A stretch of DNA of 64,000 nt, taken from the NCBI GenBank assembly GCA_907165275.2, contig OU015669.1, forward strand, positions 2,192,501-2,256,500, written 5' to 3'. The translations under genes and the position numbers were made by a program. Each line of letters opens with the position of its first letter. Within the stretch, counting starts at the first letter, position 1. This document shows, one piece after another, positions 41,439-52,316 of this stretch. Origin of the DNA: Zygaena filipendulae (Eukaryota; Arthropoda; Insecta; Lepidoptera; Zygaenidae). The notes beneath the pieces were generated by a model. The model was given only the letters and a program-made list of their open reading frames with translations. It was not told the origin of the DNA and did no database searches.

Positions 41439-42057
41439 AATAAATTATCTCTGCGTACCCCTAAGTGGGACAGACGGACGAACTAATTAGAATTTTGATT
41501 TTCAAAAATCGACAACATCCCTATTATTTAATAAATCAGGGTATAAGGCTATCTTCATTCCATATTTCAACCAAACCAGTCGCTTTCAGCATGTGGGAGT
41601 TACAAAGGTGCACTCACATACTTTCGCATTTCTAACATTAGTGGGGTAGCGTAAACGTACCCTATGTCCTTCTCTGTATCCCTGACAACAAGTAAACAAA
41701 AATTTCATGACGATCGATTGAGTCGTTAAGGCGTGAAAGCGTAACATACAAACAAACAAACTCACTTTCGCATTTATGATATTAGTAAGGATTATTCATT
41801 GCTATAGTTTATGAACCGATTTGGCTGAAAATTGGTGGGGAGGTAGTTTATAACCAGGTAACGGACATAGGATACTTTTAATCCCGGAATTCCCGCAGGA
41901 ACTCTGAAATTAACGTCGGTGAAATCTCATGAAAGTTTGCATAATTAGGTACACATTGTCAGGGGTACAGAGAAGGACATAGGGTAGGTACTTTGCATTC
42001 CGGAATTCCTGCGGGATCTCCGAAATTTCCGCGGGTGAAACCGCGGAGAACAGCTAG
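41439..42057 (+). mobile_element. MITE fragment followed by nested Helitron-like pieces
   Basis: GACAGACGGACGAACTAATTAG at about 41470 is a MITE right arm. CAAACAAACTCACTTTCGC at about 41755 and the repeated terminal blocks CCGGAATTCCCGCAGGAACTC (41883) and ATTCCGGAATTCCTGCGGGATC (41997), the latter ending CCGCGGAGAACAGCTAG at 42057, are Helitron parts. Confidence 0.55.
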
Positions 42058-42107
42058 CTTTATAATAAATGTAGGTACCTATTTTTTAAGTTCCTTTTAT
42101 CTTAATA

Positions 42108-42301
42108 TCTAATATATAAAATTCTCGTGTCACAATGTTCGTTCCCATACTCCTCCGAAACGGCTTGACCGATTTTTATGAAATTTTGTATGCATATTCA
42201 GTATGTCTGAGAATCGGACAACATCTATTTTTAATCCCCCTAAAGGGAATTCCTGCGGGAATTCCGAAACTCACGCGGGTAAAACCGCGGGGCACAGCTA
42301 G
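42108..42301 (+). mobile_element. Short Helitron-like element, first of a head-to-tail pair
   Basis: Begins TCTAATATATAAAATTCTCG and ends GTAAAACCGCGGGGCACAGCTAG, giving the 5' TC and 3' CTAG ends with a hairpin upstream, in 194 bp. Confidence 0.75.
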
Positions 42302-42488
42302 TCTAATATATAAAATCTTCGTGTCACAATGTTCGTTCCCATACTCCTCCGAAACGGCTTGACCGATTCTCATGAAATTTTTTATGCTTATTCAGTAGGT
42401 CTGAGAATCGGCTACTATCTATTTTTCAACCCGGAATTCCCGCGGGAACTCCGAAACTCACGCGGGTGACACCGCGGGGCACAGCTAG
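42302..42488 (+). mobile_element. Short Helitron-like element, second of a head-to-tail pair
   Basis: Starts TCTAATATATAAAATCTTCG on the very next base after the first copy's CTAG and ends GTGACACCGCGGGGCACAGCTAG (187 bp). The copies differ by a small number of substitutions. Confidence 0.75.
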
Positions 42489-43157
42489 TAATATATAGGT
42501 CTCTGCGTCTGCGACTTACTTGGTTACTTCCGATTAGTACGGAATAATAATAACTAAATCTTCCTTACAACCAAGTCCTCCGCCGCGTCTGTCCGTCTGT
42601 CTAGCTGTCTGTTCGTGATAAACTCAAAAACTAATTGAACGAATTTGTATGCAGTTTTCACCAATAGATATGATACCTATTGATTCCACAGAGGAAGGTT
42701 TATGGTTTATAGGTATAGTTTATACTAGAATTCCAGCGAGAACTCCGAAATTCCCGCAGGTGAAACCGCAGGGAAATACAACTATTCCATGAAAATACAG
42801 TCATTCGAACGGTACAAAGTTAAGTACCTACAAACCTAAAGTATACAAGCTTAAGAAAGATTTTTTAATGGGCAACAAGCCACATCTTCAACCACAGTTC
42901 AGGTTGGACCCTTATTCAATTTGACCAACAACATTCCTTGCCCATAACGCGCGTCCCAAAAACACAATCCCAGACGCTCCAGCGGCCAAAATATTACATA
43001 TGAATATGCTATATGGCGTATGCAATAAGACACGTGGCAATAAATATATGATATTTACTTGAGCAAGTTTTTTTTTATGTTATCGCGACGTGTAGTGTTC
43101 GTAGTAAATAAGGGCATTCATGTCACGTGACAGCGTGATCAAATTTTGTAACACAAT
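42489..43157. other. Gene-free stretch with an older Helitron relic
   Basis: A diverged relic (GTCTGTCTAGCTGTCTG ... CCGCAGGTGAAACCGCAGG) spans about 42575-42780. The rest has no supported feature. Confidence 0.45.
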
Positions 43158-43275
43158 GGGCATGGTAAATAATATTTTTTAGTCCATCTTGTAGATTAAT
43201 AAAAAATATTGGACACGCATTTTTCCTTTTTTCACGTAATCAAAAAGTAACGGCGATACATTGAGTTGAAATATT
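43158..43275. repeat. Left-arm fragment of the CRE-containing MITE family
   Basis: TAGTCCATCTTGTAGATTAA, AAATATTGGACACGCATTTTT and GTAATCAAAAAGTAACGGCG match the left arm of the family; the centre and the right arm are missing. Confidence 0.6.
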
Positions 43276-43350
43276 TCATTTTAGGTACATATTTACTACA
43301 ACTATCAATATAGGTAGGTATTACAGAAAAATATTTATATTCAGTACTAG

Positions 43351-43826
43351 CTGTGCCCCGCGGCTTCACCCGCGGTAATTTCGGAGTTCCCGCGGGAATT
43401 CTGGGATAAAAGTACCCTATGTGCTTTTCTGCTCCCCTGACAACGTGCATGCCAAATTTCATCCAAATCCGTTCAGCCGTTTTTGCGTGATTGAGTAAAC
43501 GTATGCGAGGATAAGTGCTCGAAAGCGCATTTTCGTCCGACTTGCTTCAAATTTATCGTCACTGCTCAGCTCCTATGTATCTTAGCGTTATGTTATATAG
43601 CCTATAACCTGCCCAGGAGTATGGACTACAATCGTACCAAGTTTGGTTAAAATCCCTTCAGTAGTTTTTGATCCATGCGTGCACATACAGACAGACAGAC
43701 AGACATAAAAATTAATGATTGCATTTTTGGCATTAGTATCGATCACCATTCATCCTCCAATATTAATTTCGAATATATATTCAATGTACAGAATTGACCT
43801 CTCTACAGTTTTATTATAAGTATAGA
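43351..43826 (-). mobile_element. Non-autonomous Helitron-like element (family H1), reverse
   Basis: On the plus strand it begins CTAGCTGTGCCCCGCGG, shows the CCGCGGCTTCACCCGCGG hairpin, and ends CAGTTTTATTATAAGTATAGA; inside are AACCTGCCCAGGAGTATGG and (GACA)4. All parts match 39309-39828 in the opposite direction. Confidence 0.8.
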
Positions 43827-44046
43827 CAAACCGGACTAATTAGAAAAAAAAAGTGATTGAATTCGTGACGCAAAAAAACAAGTGATTGAAATTAGCGATA
43901 CACAAAAAACAACTGATTAAAATTAGCGATGCAATCGCTCGTTCCCGAACAGCGGTACGGTATAGCTGCAAAAAGATGCCGCGCTACGGGTTCAGTTGCC
44001 AACCCTACAGTTTTAGCTATGGATGTGCATTTATATTTAATGCTTG
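43827..44046. other. Gene-free stretch
   Basis: A short tandem-like phrase (AGTGATTGAA(A)TT(A)GCGA) recurs three times around 43852-43930. No gene. Confidence 0.4.
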
Positions 44047-44239
44047 CACTACATTATCGCCGATGATCGTTGATCGTGTGATCGTGTGATCGGCGATAAT
44101 GTGGACACCTCAACACAACTACAGGCCAGGCCAAAACCGACAATTCACGGGTCGCAGGTGATCGGCGAGTACAGCCGAGTATGCCCTCTACACTATCGTG
44201 CTCGCGCATAATTGTCTGTACTCGGCGATAATGTAGTGG
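44047..44239. mobile_element. MITE with 17-bp perfect inverted ends
   Basis: CACTACATTATCGCCGA at 44047 and its exact inverse ending at 44239. Inside, GATCGTGTGATCGTGTGATCG and further ATTATCG/CGATAAT pieces repeat. A flanking duplication is not obvious. Confidence 0.6.
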
Positions 44240-46154
44240 AGCCATAAAATGGGAGAGGGTACCTAAACGTACTAGCCCTCTCACACCGTAGGTAGTACCT
44301 ACATAGATGCCGTAGCCAATAAGCCCCCTTAGTCAAGTTGACGATCTATTATCGTTAACGCATAGAAAACTAAGGAACGTATGGTCACGTCATGTGGTCA
44401 CGAAAAACTGAACTTTTGATTGGACGATGTGTTAAATGCTTTGAAGTTTGTATCCCCAAATCCTGTGAACCACTCATTAAGCGAGTTCGCGCTTCTATAC
44501 GGATGGTGCAAGTATCTACTAGTAGAATAAAACCTATAGAAAAATAGAATAAAAAACAATAATTTTAAGAATTACAGCTTTATCATTTCACATTACCTAA
44601 AAATCGCGTCACCTAAAACATATTGACTTAACGGAGTTTTAGCACTTAGCGTTCTTGAAGTCTAAAAGCCTATAAGTCGTAAAGCCGTCTTGAATCATGA
44701 CGATTTGAAACTAAGCGGCGAGTAGGCGGGAAAGCGCTAGTTAGTTTTTTTTTGCCTCGATGGAAAAGAGGCGCAAATCAAAAAAATTAAATTTTTAGCA
44801 CCTTTGAAAACTGATACAAAATTATTAGTAATTATTAGAACAAAGTTCTCTATCGCACGGTACGGATGCGAGTAAAAAATCATTTTCCGTCACGGCGTCA
44901 TACGTCATACGGCTGCTCTGCGGAAAAACAAAGCAACTGTCATTATATCCGAAATGAGTCTTTTTGTATTTTTGCCTATTTTTACGCATAACTTACATAA
45001 AGAACTCATTTTAATATGGAAAAAACTGCGTTCTAACCAAGTGTTCCACGACACTCATGCATTATTGTTTATTTTTCTCATACATAACTTGTTACATAAA
45101 TTAAAGTTAAAATGTTACAGTAATTAAAAAAACAACGTTGTGTTAAATACGTCCGTTTAAAACAAATTACTAAACTATTTAATAAATACTGTGTCATTTA
45201 TCGAATAAACAATTCAATTACGCTGCCGCATGTTTTGACAGCGCGGTGTTAGTGTTCATAGTTTTAGGTTATGGCGGGCTTAGACAAAAAAAATATTTTA
45301 AGTGTTTTAGGCATTGAGATTTTTGAAGATTAAAAAAAAACGTATCGGTCGCTCTAGATACAGAGAGAGCCACGTGACGAAGCAGCTCAGTTCAGAATGG
45401 TGGTCCGTGCCAGTATCGCGCGAGAATCCGTTTGGGTCGGTCGTATCATGGTGCTCGGTCGAGTTACGTCAAACGATCGCAAAACACGCACCCGATAAAT
45501 CGTTGTAGGTTATTTCAACGTGTGATTCTAGAATTCTTATATATTTCCATCGACACCGTAGAGTAACAAAAATTATCAGTTCTTTTGAAAAAAAAAAGTT
45601 TTCCTCATCACGTTTGAGGTTAGAATTTTCCGGCACATCGATAAGTTTTTCCGAAATAAAACTTCACTTGGCAAAGACTTTTTTCGATTAGCTCGCTGGT
45701 ACGATCGGGTGTTTCCAATTGCATAACGTCGTTGGCGGGAAAGTCGAGAGGAAAAGTTGCTTTTACAGTTTGCAAATGGTGAAAATTTTTATGTTAACAC
45801 TCCGTTTCCATGCAGCAAGGTGGGCACGTGACGAGTGATTTGGACCGATTTCAGTGCAATGACTTGTGTCCGGAGCTCTCCTGTTACGAAACGCTCCAGG
45901 CAAAAACTTTTGCCAGAAAAAGTTTCTCGGCGTGCCTCTGACGACAGTATTCTGCTAATTGCTCGACAAAACTCTTTTTGGCACTAAAAAATAACAATAA
46001 GTGCCACCGCCGCCAGAAAATAATTTTTCGGGAAAAGATCGCGAGCAAAATTGTCGTAACATCATTTAAAAAAATGAATAGATTCTTAACTTGTTTCAAG
46101 TTTGATGAGAAATCGTGCCATTAAAAAAGATACTTAGTTTTATTTTTATTACTC
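44240..46154. other. Gene-free region, partly MITE, upstream of a possible first exon
   Basis: About 1.9 kb without supported genes. CGGCTGCTCTGCGGAAAAAC at about 44921 is a single end of the MITE family found complete at 47866-48253 and 51064-51321. From 45230 to 45480 the sequence is richer in CpG (GGGTCGGTCGTATCATGG), and 45840-46050 has CGACAGTATTC and CCGCCGCC patches, consistent with promoter-proximal DNA. Confidence 0.35.
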
Positions 46155-46551
46155 TACAGTGTGAAGTTTAATAGCGATAACGTATAAGTTGCTTAGTGAT
46201 TTTCAGCACGTCGGTTTTATTGAATGTTTTAAGAAAGTGTTATTCGAGTACAACTACCTACTTAGTGTGTGATTTTTAATTCGCAGGGCTACGTCGGTAA
46301 GGAGTGTTGGTTGTATTCATTACCCCCGGTGTGTGATGTTGATGCGTAACAACACCGTTCGCTTGTGATGTAGAAGTTAGAGTTACAACGACCGCAAAGT
46401 GAATTCAATACGAGAATGCAACAGTAAGTGACACGGTAATCGAGTAACTACAGCGCGGTTTTGAAAAATACCAATTTCGTACGTTTTGTGTTTCGAAAGT
46501 GTTGGCTCGATTGCCATCGGCCCTAGTGGACCAGTGGAGTGTCTGACCCAG
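46155..46551 (+). other. Possible non-coding first exon of a plus-strand gene
   Basis: The stretch is CpG-bearing and unlike the surrounding repeats, and ends at a near-perfect splice donor, GACCCAG|GTGAGT. A second good donor (GCAACA|GTAAGT) lies at about 46425. No reading frame longer than a few dozen codons is present, so it would be 5' untranslated. The start is set by a CTACAGTGTG initiator-like sequence and is a guess. If real, a very long intron follows, because no coding exon is recognisable downstream on the plus strand. Confidence 0.35.
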
Positions 46552-47237
46552 GTGAGTTTTTACACATAATAACAAATTGTTTATGAAAAAACAAAAAAAA
46601 AAAACACTGTTTAAGTAAACTGAATTAAAAATTAATAATCGTATTTTAAGATCGGATTTGCGTCGTTCAATTGTAGAGTTCCCAAGCCATCATCAGATCA
46701 GCTCCATGTTATAATAATATTGCATTCTCATCCGAACTACAGGTACATATATAACTATAGGTACATAGGTACAAAGTTTCATTTCGATACGACAATTGGA
46801 CGCAGATAAGCAATAACATGTTAACCCACAAAATTAACTTATTGATTCAGAACGACTTATTGAGAGTTAGGGAACGTTTTTTAATTATGTGTTTACCTTA
46901 TTACATTGCTTAAATATGTAACTAAATATTGAACATAAAAAATGTTGATACAAATGGCGCTCCTACTTTTAAAACACGATTTCCTCAAAATTTCTCCAGT
47001 GTGGGTTAACACACTATTGCTTATCTATGTCCAATTGTGAAGTAGGTTAAAATTGACTTCTAAGATTTTACTACATTGTTAGTTACAAGTGAAGCTAATT
47101 ATAGGTGTTATTGAACACGGTTCATTATGACTACCTACTACTAAATAAATTCAAAATGCCATTATATCTTCAGGGTTAGTTTCATACGAATGGCAATAGA
47201 TATATTTTCATACAATACGACTTATTTTTATTAACTG
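46552..47237. other. Gene-free AT-rich stretch
   Basis: AT-rich and possibly intronic. Two similar statements, AATTGGACGCAGATAAGC near 46795 and its approximate inverse GCTTATCTATGTCCAATTG near 47020, with TGTTAACCCACA against GTGGGTTAACAC, form a loose inverted repeat of about 240 bp. Confidence 0.45.
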
Positions 47238-47524
47238 TAGTTTTTTTTTTTTTTTTTATTTTTTTTATCCACATCACAACACACAGATCTACTTGATCCC
47301 ACACTAAGCTATCATTAACTTGTGTCGTGGAAACCAAGCAAACGTGGTATATACTACATAAAATTACTTATATAAGTATTATACTATAGATATATATAAA
47401 CACACCCAGACTGGAAAATGGAACCCTGTGTTCATCACACAAAGTCCACCCCCACCGGGAATCGAACCCGGAACCCTTTGATTAGCGGGTAGGCATGGTG
47501 ACCTCTGCACCAACCGGGTCGTCA
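47238..47524 (-). mobile_element. tRNA-derived SINE (family B), fuller copy
   Basis: On the minus strand: GACGACCCGGTTGGTGCAGAGG (A box), GGTTCGATTCCCGGTGGGGG (B box), GGGTTCCATTTTCCAGTCTGG, and an A-rich tail (T run at 47240-47260 on plus). The truncated copy at 33363-33571 has the same parts. Confidence 0.85.
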
Positions 47525-47865
47525 GTTAATTACTTAAATAGTACCTAATAATATATTTATGTAAGAAACCCGATATCGCCAATACCAAAATCTACGCCGG
47601 AAAAAATATATTTTATAATCATTAAATTTCAGTTTACGCAAGATAAGAAAATATTTTTGAATTTTATTATTCTATTATACTGAAATTCATGTAAAAACTA
47701 TTTTTTAATTTTCGAACTTTTGTTAGGTACCTACGTAGAAAATATAGATTTAATCTAAATACATCTGTATACTTAACATTGCAGCTCGAAGTGCAAAGTG
47801 GTGTAAGTCTTAAAGTTTGATTTTCGATGCTATGATAATTATTTAAACTCTAGCCAAATATCGGC
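47525..47865. other. Gene-free AT-rich stretch
   Basis: No supported feature. Confidence 0.4.
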
Positions 47866-48253
47866 TGCCTTACGGAAAACAAAGTAATCGCAGCGGAACA
47901 AATTTTACAGGAGGAGCAAAAAACCGGAAATCGCTTTATTTAAAACAAACCATTCCATAGCTTGACGATTTTCTTAATTTAAATTTCTCTAACACTAAAT
48001 ACTTTTTGACGGTTATTGCAATTTAATAAATTTAATAAGAAGTGAAAAAGACGGAAATCGCTTTATTTAAAACAAATCTTCCATAGTTTAACGATTTTCT
48101 TAATTTTAATTTTTCTAAGACTAAAAAGCCTTTCTGATAGTTGTGCTTGTGAGTATATAGCAAGGTCCGTTATGCGTGGAAAAAGGCAACAATACAAAAA
48201 AAAACTCATTTCGAAACAAATGTCAGTTGCTTTGTTATTCCGTAGAGCAGCCG
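47866..48253. mobile_element. MITE (family M2), CGGCTGC-ended, with an internal duplication
   Basis: Left end CGGCTGCCTTACGGAAAAC, right end GTTATTCCGTAGAGCAGCCG, approximate inverses. The left part (CGCTTTATTTAAAACAAA...GACGATTTTCTTAATTT) is duplicated at 48060-48110. Another copy is at 51064-51321 and an isolated end at 44921. Confidence 0.65.
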
Positions 48254-48535
48254 CTATGTTTGTGGGCCCGTTTTTTTTCCAAAGTAGGTAACATGCAAAT
48301 ATATTGAAACAGTGGTCTTGACCTTAGGTTCTACATTCATTTATGTCTGTTTTACTTGGTTCTGATCTACACGAATCCACACTGAAAATTAAGACAATAT
48401 GAGGCTTCGATATTTAACTTGAAAAAAAAAAGCAACACTATATAATAAGGGTAATTATTCTATAAGGGTCCCTTTATGGTACGTTGTGTGGTATTATATC
48501 GATGAACGAAAACGAAAATAATAAAACTGAATAGG
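48254..48535. other. Gene-free stretch
   Basis: No supported feature. Confidence 0.4.
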
Positions 48536-48845
48536 CATTTTGACTAATTTTTAATTTTTAGTCCATCTTGTAGATTATAAAAAAATATTGTGCACGTATT
48601 TTTTCTTTTTTTACCTAATCAAAAAATAACGGCGATATATTGAGTAGAAATTTCGCGTGACGTCACTATTCTGACAGTTTGTATGGCGGTTTTAGCGGTT
48701 AGTGACGTCACGACCCCCTCACCCTAAACTTTAATGCGCTTTATCTCTGTATATATTAATTTATTTGAAAAAGCAAAAAATACGTGTTTATTGTTTTTTT
48801 ATTTTCTAACTGACGGACTAATTAGAATTTTGATTTTCAAAAGTA
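48536..48845. mobile_element. Copy of the CRE-containing MITE family
   Basis: Inverse arms (TTTTTAGTCCATCTTGTAG and CTAACTGACGGACTAATT) flank two CRE palindromes: CGTGACGTCACTA near 48656 and AGTGACGTCACGA near 48702. The outer ends are worn. Confidence 0.7.
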
Positions 48846-49284
48846 ATCCACATCTCCATTACAATGCTCTGTTGTAGGTATCACTGACTGCTGCCATACA
48901 AAACGCTCGTTACGCTCGCATGTAGGTAGTCTAGGTACGCTCAGCTCAAAATTAACCTAAGCTCAATCTAAGCTACACTGCAATACTTTCAAATACATAA
49001 GTTCAAGTTAACGTTAAAAATAAAAATAATCGTAATCTTTTTTACGTATAAGCATTTCAATTTTAAACACCCATAAAAGATGGTGTATTATTAAACATGG
49101 CTATAAACGACCGGAATGAATTTCTGCAAACGAGCTGAAGTTTTAGGTCGTCGTAAACGTCTCACGTCAAATTTTGTTTCTCCTCTCTCTTACACCATAA
49201 TACATAACTTAGGTAGTACATTACATATTTTCAGCTTTTCCTAAGTTGTTATGCCAAAACTTATATGTATCTAATTATCACTAC
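48846..49284. other. Gene-free stretch
   Basis: AT-rich with no supported feature. Confidence 0.4.
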
Positions 49285-49497
49285 ATATCACAAAATAAAG
49301 TCCTCCGCTGCGTCTATCTGTCTGTTCGCGATAAACACAAAAACTACTGAACGGATTTTCATGCGGTTTTTACCAATAGAGTGATTCAAGGGGGAGGTAA
49401 ATCACCTACGCAGTCAGGGGTACAGATATAAGGGTACTTTTTATCTCGGAATCGCCGCTGGAAAATGAACGTAGGTGAAACCGCGGGTAACAGCCAG
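49285..49497 (+). repeat. Diverged Helitron-like element
   Basis: TCTATCTGTCTGTTCGCGATAAA, CGCAGTCAGGGGTACAGATA and GTAGGTGAAACCGCGGGTAAC follow the family order; the end reads CAGCCAG instead of CAGCTAG. Confidence 0.5.
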
Positions 49498-50213
49498 TAT
49501 CTAATAACATAAAATCTATTATGAGTTACATTTTGAAAACGTCCTATTCCCGCGAAAAAATCTCAGACCACGGAAACAAAATTGAATAGGTAGCAAGAAC
49601 GAAACCAGACAGTGCGCAGACGCAGCTGGCTGACAACTATCACATACCGAAATGTAACAAGTGCCCGCGCACCCTAAAGTGGGGTTTACACGGATGACTA
49701 AAGCCCCACGATTTTTGCCGCGCGGTGAAAATCGACCGTCTAAATGACAATTCGACTAGGTCTTGTCTAGGCGGCTTGGTGAGGCAATTTGCGAAGCAAC
49801 TAGCCGCACGGAAAAAATCAACCAGTGTAAAACCCTCTTAAGCGACACGTCGTTGCGTCATATCGCAACGACTTGTCGCCGACCCAAGCGACAGCTCTGC
49901 GTCTCAAGTAACGAACGCGCTCCGACTCCCCTAGCTTGTCGTTGCGACTCTGCGACTCTGACGCCAAATGTGCGGGGCTTTGAACAGAATGTGTGAAAAT
50001 TGTCGGCCGCAGCCTGTCCGCTGTCGTCGCGTCCAGTCGTCGAGCTGTCGCTGTCGCGTGTCGGCTGTCGCATAGTGTGCGCTAACTCTAAATGAATTGA
50101 GTAGGTATTGTATAGCAATGTTATCTTTAGTACTGTTACTATTTACACTTACAATTTGGAATCAGGTGGCGTTTTGTGGTAATGTACAAGCATTAATATC
50201 TTATCTTAATATT
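49498..50213. other. Gene-free stretch with a GC-rich patch
   Basis: From 49680 to 50090 the sequence is CpG-rich with many GTCG/CGAC words (CTTGTCGTTGCGACTCTGCG), opening with GTGGGGTTTACACGG and with an approximate inverse AGTGTAAAACCCTC at 49830, which could be a MITE. Open frames in it are a side effect of composition. Confidence 0.4.
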
Positions 50214-50499
50214 CTTAATATATATAAATCACGTGTCACGTTGTTTGTCCGCGATGGACTCCGAAACTACTGAACGGATTTTGATATAATTTTGTAACCA
50301 TTTATAATATGGTCTAACTTTAAAGATAGTATAGTTTTTATCCCGGAACTCCCGCGAGAACTCCGGAATTAATGCGGGGAACTGCTTATCACCGTAAACT
50401 ACTGTCAGGGGCACAAAGAAGGACACAGAGTTCTTTTTTCCCGGAATTCCCGCGGGAACTCCGAAATTACCGCGGATGAAATCGCGGGGGGGCAGCTAG
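50214..50499 (+). mobile_element. Helitron-like element
   Basis: Begins near TATATATAAATCACGTGTCACG, carries two terminal-type blocks (CCGGAACTCCCGCGAGAAC and CCGGAATTCCCGCGGGAAC) and ends GGCAGCTAG|T at 50499. Confidence 0.6.
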
Positions 50500-50564
50500 T
50501 TATATTATAAAATCTATATCTATTAGCATCGTTGTTCGGTTTGAAATTGCAAACCATGGTGCTA

Positions 50565-50650
50565 TAGTTTTTAACCGACTTCCAAAAAGGAGGAGGTTCT
50601 ATGTTTGGCTGTATGTGGCTTGGAGGACACCGAAGAAATCAGCTCGTAAT
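50565..50650 (+). repeat. Fragment of a dispersed repeat (TTTTAACCGACTTCC type)
   Basis: TTTTTAACCGACTTCCAAAAAGG followed by AGGAGGTTCTATG is a phrase I associate with lepidopteran repeat tails, probably a LINE 3' end. Confidence 0.45.
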
Positions 50651-51063
50651 GGCATATATCTTCGAATGTGCGCACATAAGACCACAGAACAGAAAATAAT
50701 AGAAGGGACATCAACTTAGTTCAGTATGAAAACAGATGAAAACCAGTGTCGCCGGGTGATATTCGCACACAAAACTATTCATCACGCACTAAACTGGTTC
50801 ATTAACGTAAAGAAATGTTTTTAACGCTTTTTGGTTATGCTTTTACTTAGTCACTGTTTTCAAAATTCACAGTTTTGGGAGTATGGTGGTAAATATAATG
50901 AGATTGGGATGGCAGCAAAAGAAGTTTTGGGGCAAGTTAGAGCAGATGCTCTAACTTTCTTTGCAACGGTGACGCGCCTGCCCCGCCTACGTGTCCTCTC
51001 TAGTTAATTTATTTGCTCTTTGAAAACCGCCACTGCAAAAATTGTTGGTCCATACAGCCCTCG
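50651..51063. other. Gene-free stretch
   Basis: Includes the second copy of the AGAAGGGACATCAACT repeat at 50701-50757. No gene. Confidence 0.4.
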
Positions 51064-51321
51064 CTAAAATGGCTGCCCTACGGAAAAACAAAGTAATTGC
51101 AGCGGAACAAAGTTAACAGGAGGTGCAAAAAAAAAACGAAAATCGCTTTATTTAAAACAAATCTGCCATAGCTTAATGATTTTCTTAATTTTAATTTCTC
51201 TAAGACTAATGCTTTTTTGATGGTTGGTTGTCCGTTATGCGTGAATAGAGGCAAAAGTACACAAAAAAAACTCATTTCAAAAACAGTCGCTTTGTTGTTT
51301 GGTGCTCTACGGAACAGCCGA
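51064..51321. mobile_element. MITE (family M2), second copy
   Basis: Starts TGGCTGCCCTACGGAAAAAC and ends GCTCTACGGAACAGCCG. The shared inside (GCAGCGGAACAAAGTTAACAGG, AAATCGCTTTATTTAAAAC, AAAAAACTCATTTC) matches 47866-48253 but lacks its internal duplication. Confidence 0.65.
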
Positions 51322-51673
51322 AAAACTATAATAATAATTTGAATAGATAAATTAAATAATTGTTAATCGGCTTGTTGAAAATGTTTCCGTTTGCTTAGAG
51401 AAGCCAGCTGTTCTGCACCGTCTGGGCGAACACAAAACAATGACCTCGCATGAAAATTTTGTTACCTACTAAAAATAATTCGCCGCGCTCCATGTACCAA
51501 GCGCAACCGTCACATACCTATGTATTACGCAGTAATGAACAAACTATGCGATGGATTTTGCATAACTCCGTTTCAGATGTTTCACTGCGATTAGCGTTTC
51601 TCTCTTTCTATTGACGAAGCGAGAGAAGGGAATTAGTTTTATTCGTTAATGGACCGAGTTTCTCTGGGGAAAA
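51322..51673. other. Gene-free stretch
   Basis: No supported feature. Confidence 0.4.
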
Positions 51674-52316
51674 ATACAAACAAGCGGCCAAGTGCGAGTC
51701 GAACTCGCCTATGAAGGGTTCCGTAGCAGTAAGTAACATAATATAAAAGTTCTTGTAGTCCGTTGTAACTTTGATCGATGTTTTAATAATAGTGTATTTT
51801 TTTGTGGTTTACGTTTTATGACGTATTAAAAAAAACTACTTACTAGATCTCGTTCAAACCAATCTTCGGTGGAAGTTTGCAATTTGCGTGGTATAATGTA
51901 CATCATATTTTTTTTTTTAGTTTTATCATTCTCTTATTTTAGAAGTTACAGAGGGGGGGGGGGACGCATTTTACCACTTTGGAAGTGTCTCTCTCTCAAA
52001 CTATTCAATTTAGAAAAAAATTATATTAGAATCCTCACTATCTTTTTTGAAGACCTATCCATAGATAACACGTATAGGATTGATGAAAAAAAAATCAGCT
52101 TCAGTTCTAAGTATTACAATTTATTGTTTTTTTTTCTATTCTTGTGTGAAAATCTTAATGCGGTTCACAGAATACATCTACATACTTACCTAGTTGCAAC
52201 AGTATAGTTCTTATAGTTTCGGAATAAAGTGGCTGTGACATACGGACGGACAGACAGACAGACATGACGAATCTAGGGTTCCGTTTTTTGCCATTTGACT
52301 ACGGAACCCTAAAAAA
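51674..52316. repeat. Dispersed arthropod repeat bounded by AGGGTTCCGT
   Basis: Opens AAGCGGCCAAGTGCGAGTCG...GAAGGGTTCCGTAGC and closes with (GACA/GACG)n, TCTAGGGTTCCGTTTTTTGCC and TACGGAACCCTAAAAAA. This framing is a common arthropod repeat; I cannot name its class. The G run at 51952-51962 is inside it. Confidence 0.6.

Noticed and set aside
41117..41440. 107-codon frame
   Set aside because: It is the SINE family A body read in sense; the same happens in the copy at 5842-6075.
49763..50118. Open frames of 77 and 86 codons on opposite strands
   Set aside because: The region is a CpG/GTCG-rich patch without codon structure or family resemblance, and may be MITE sequence.
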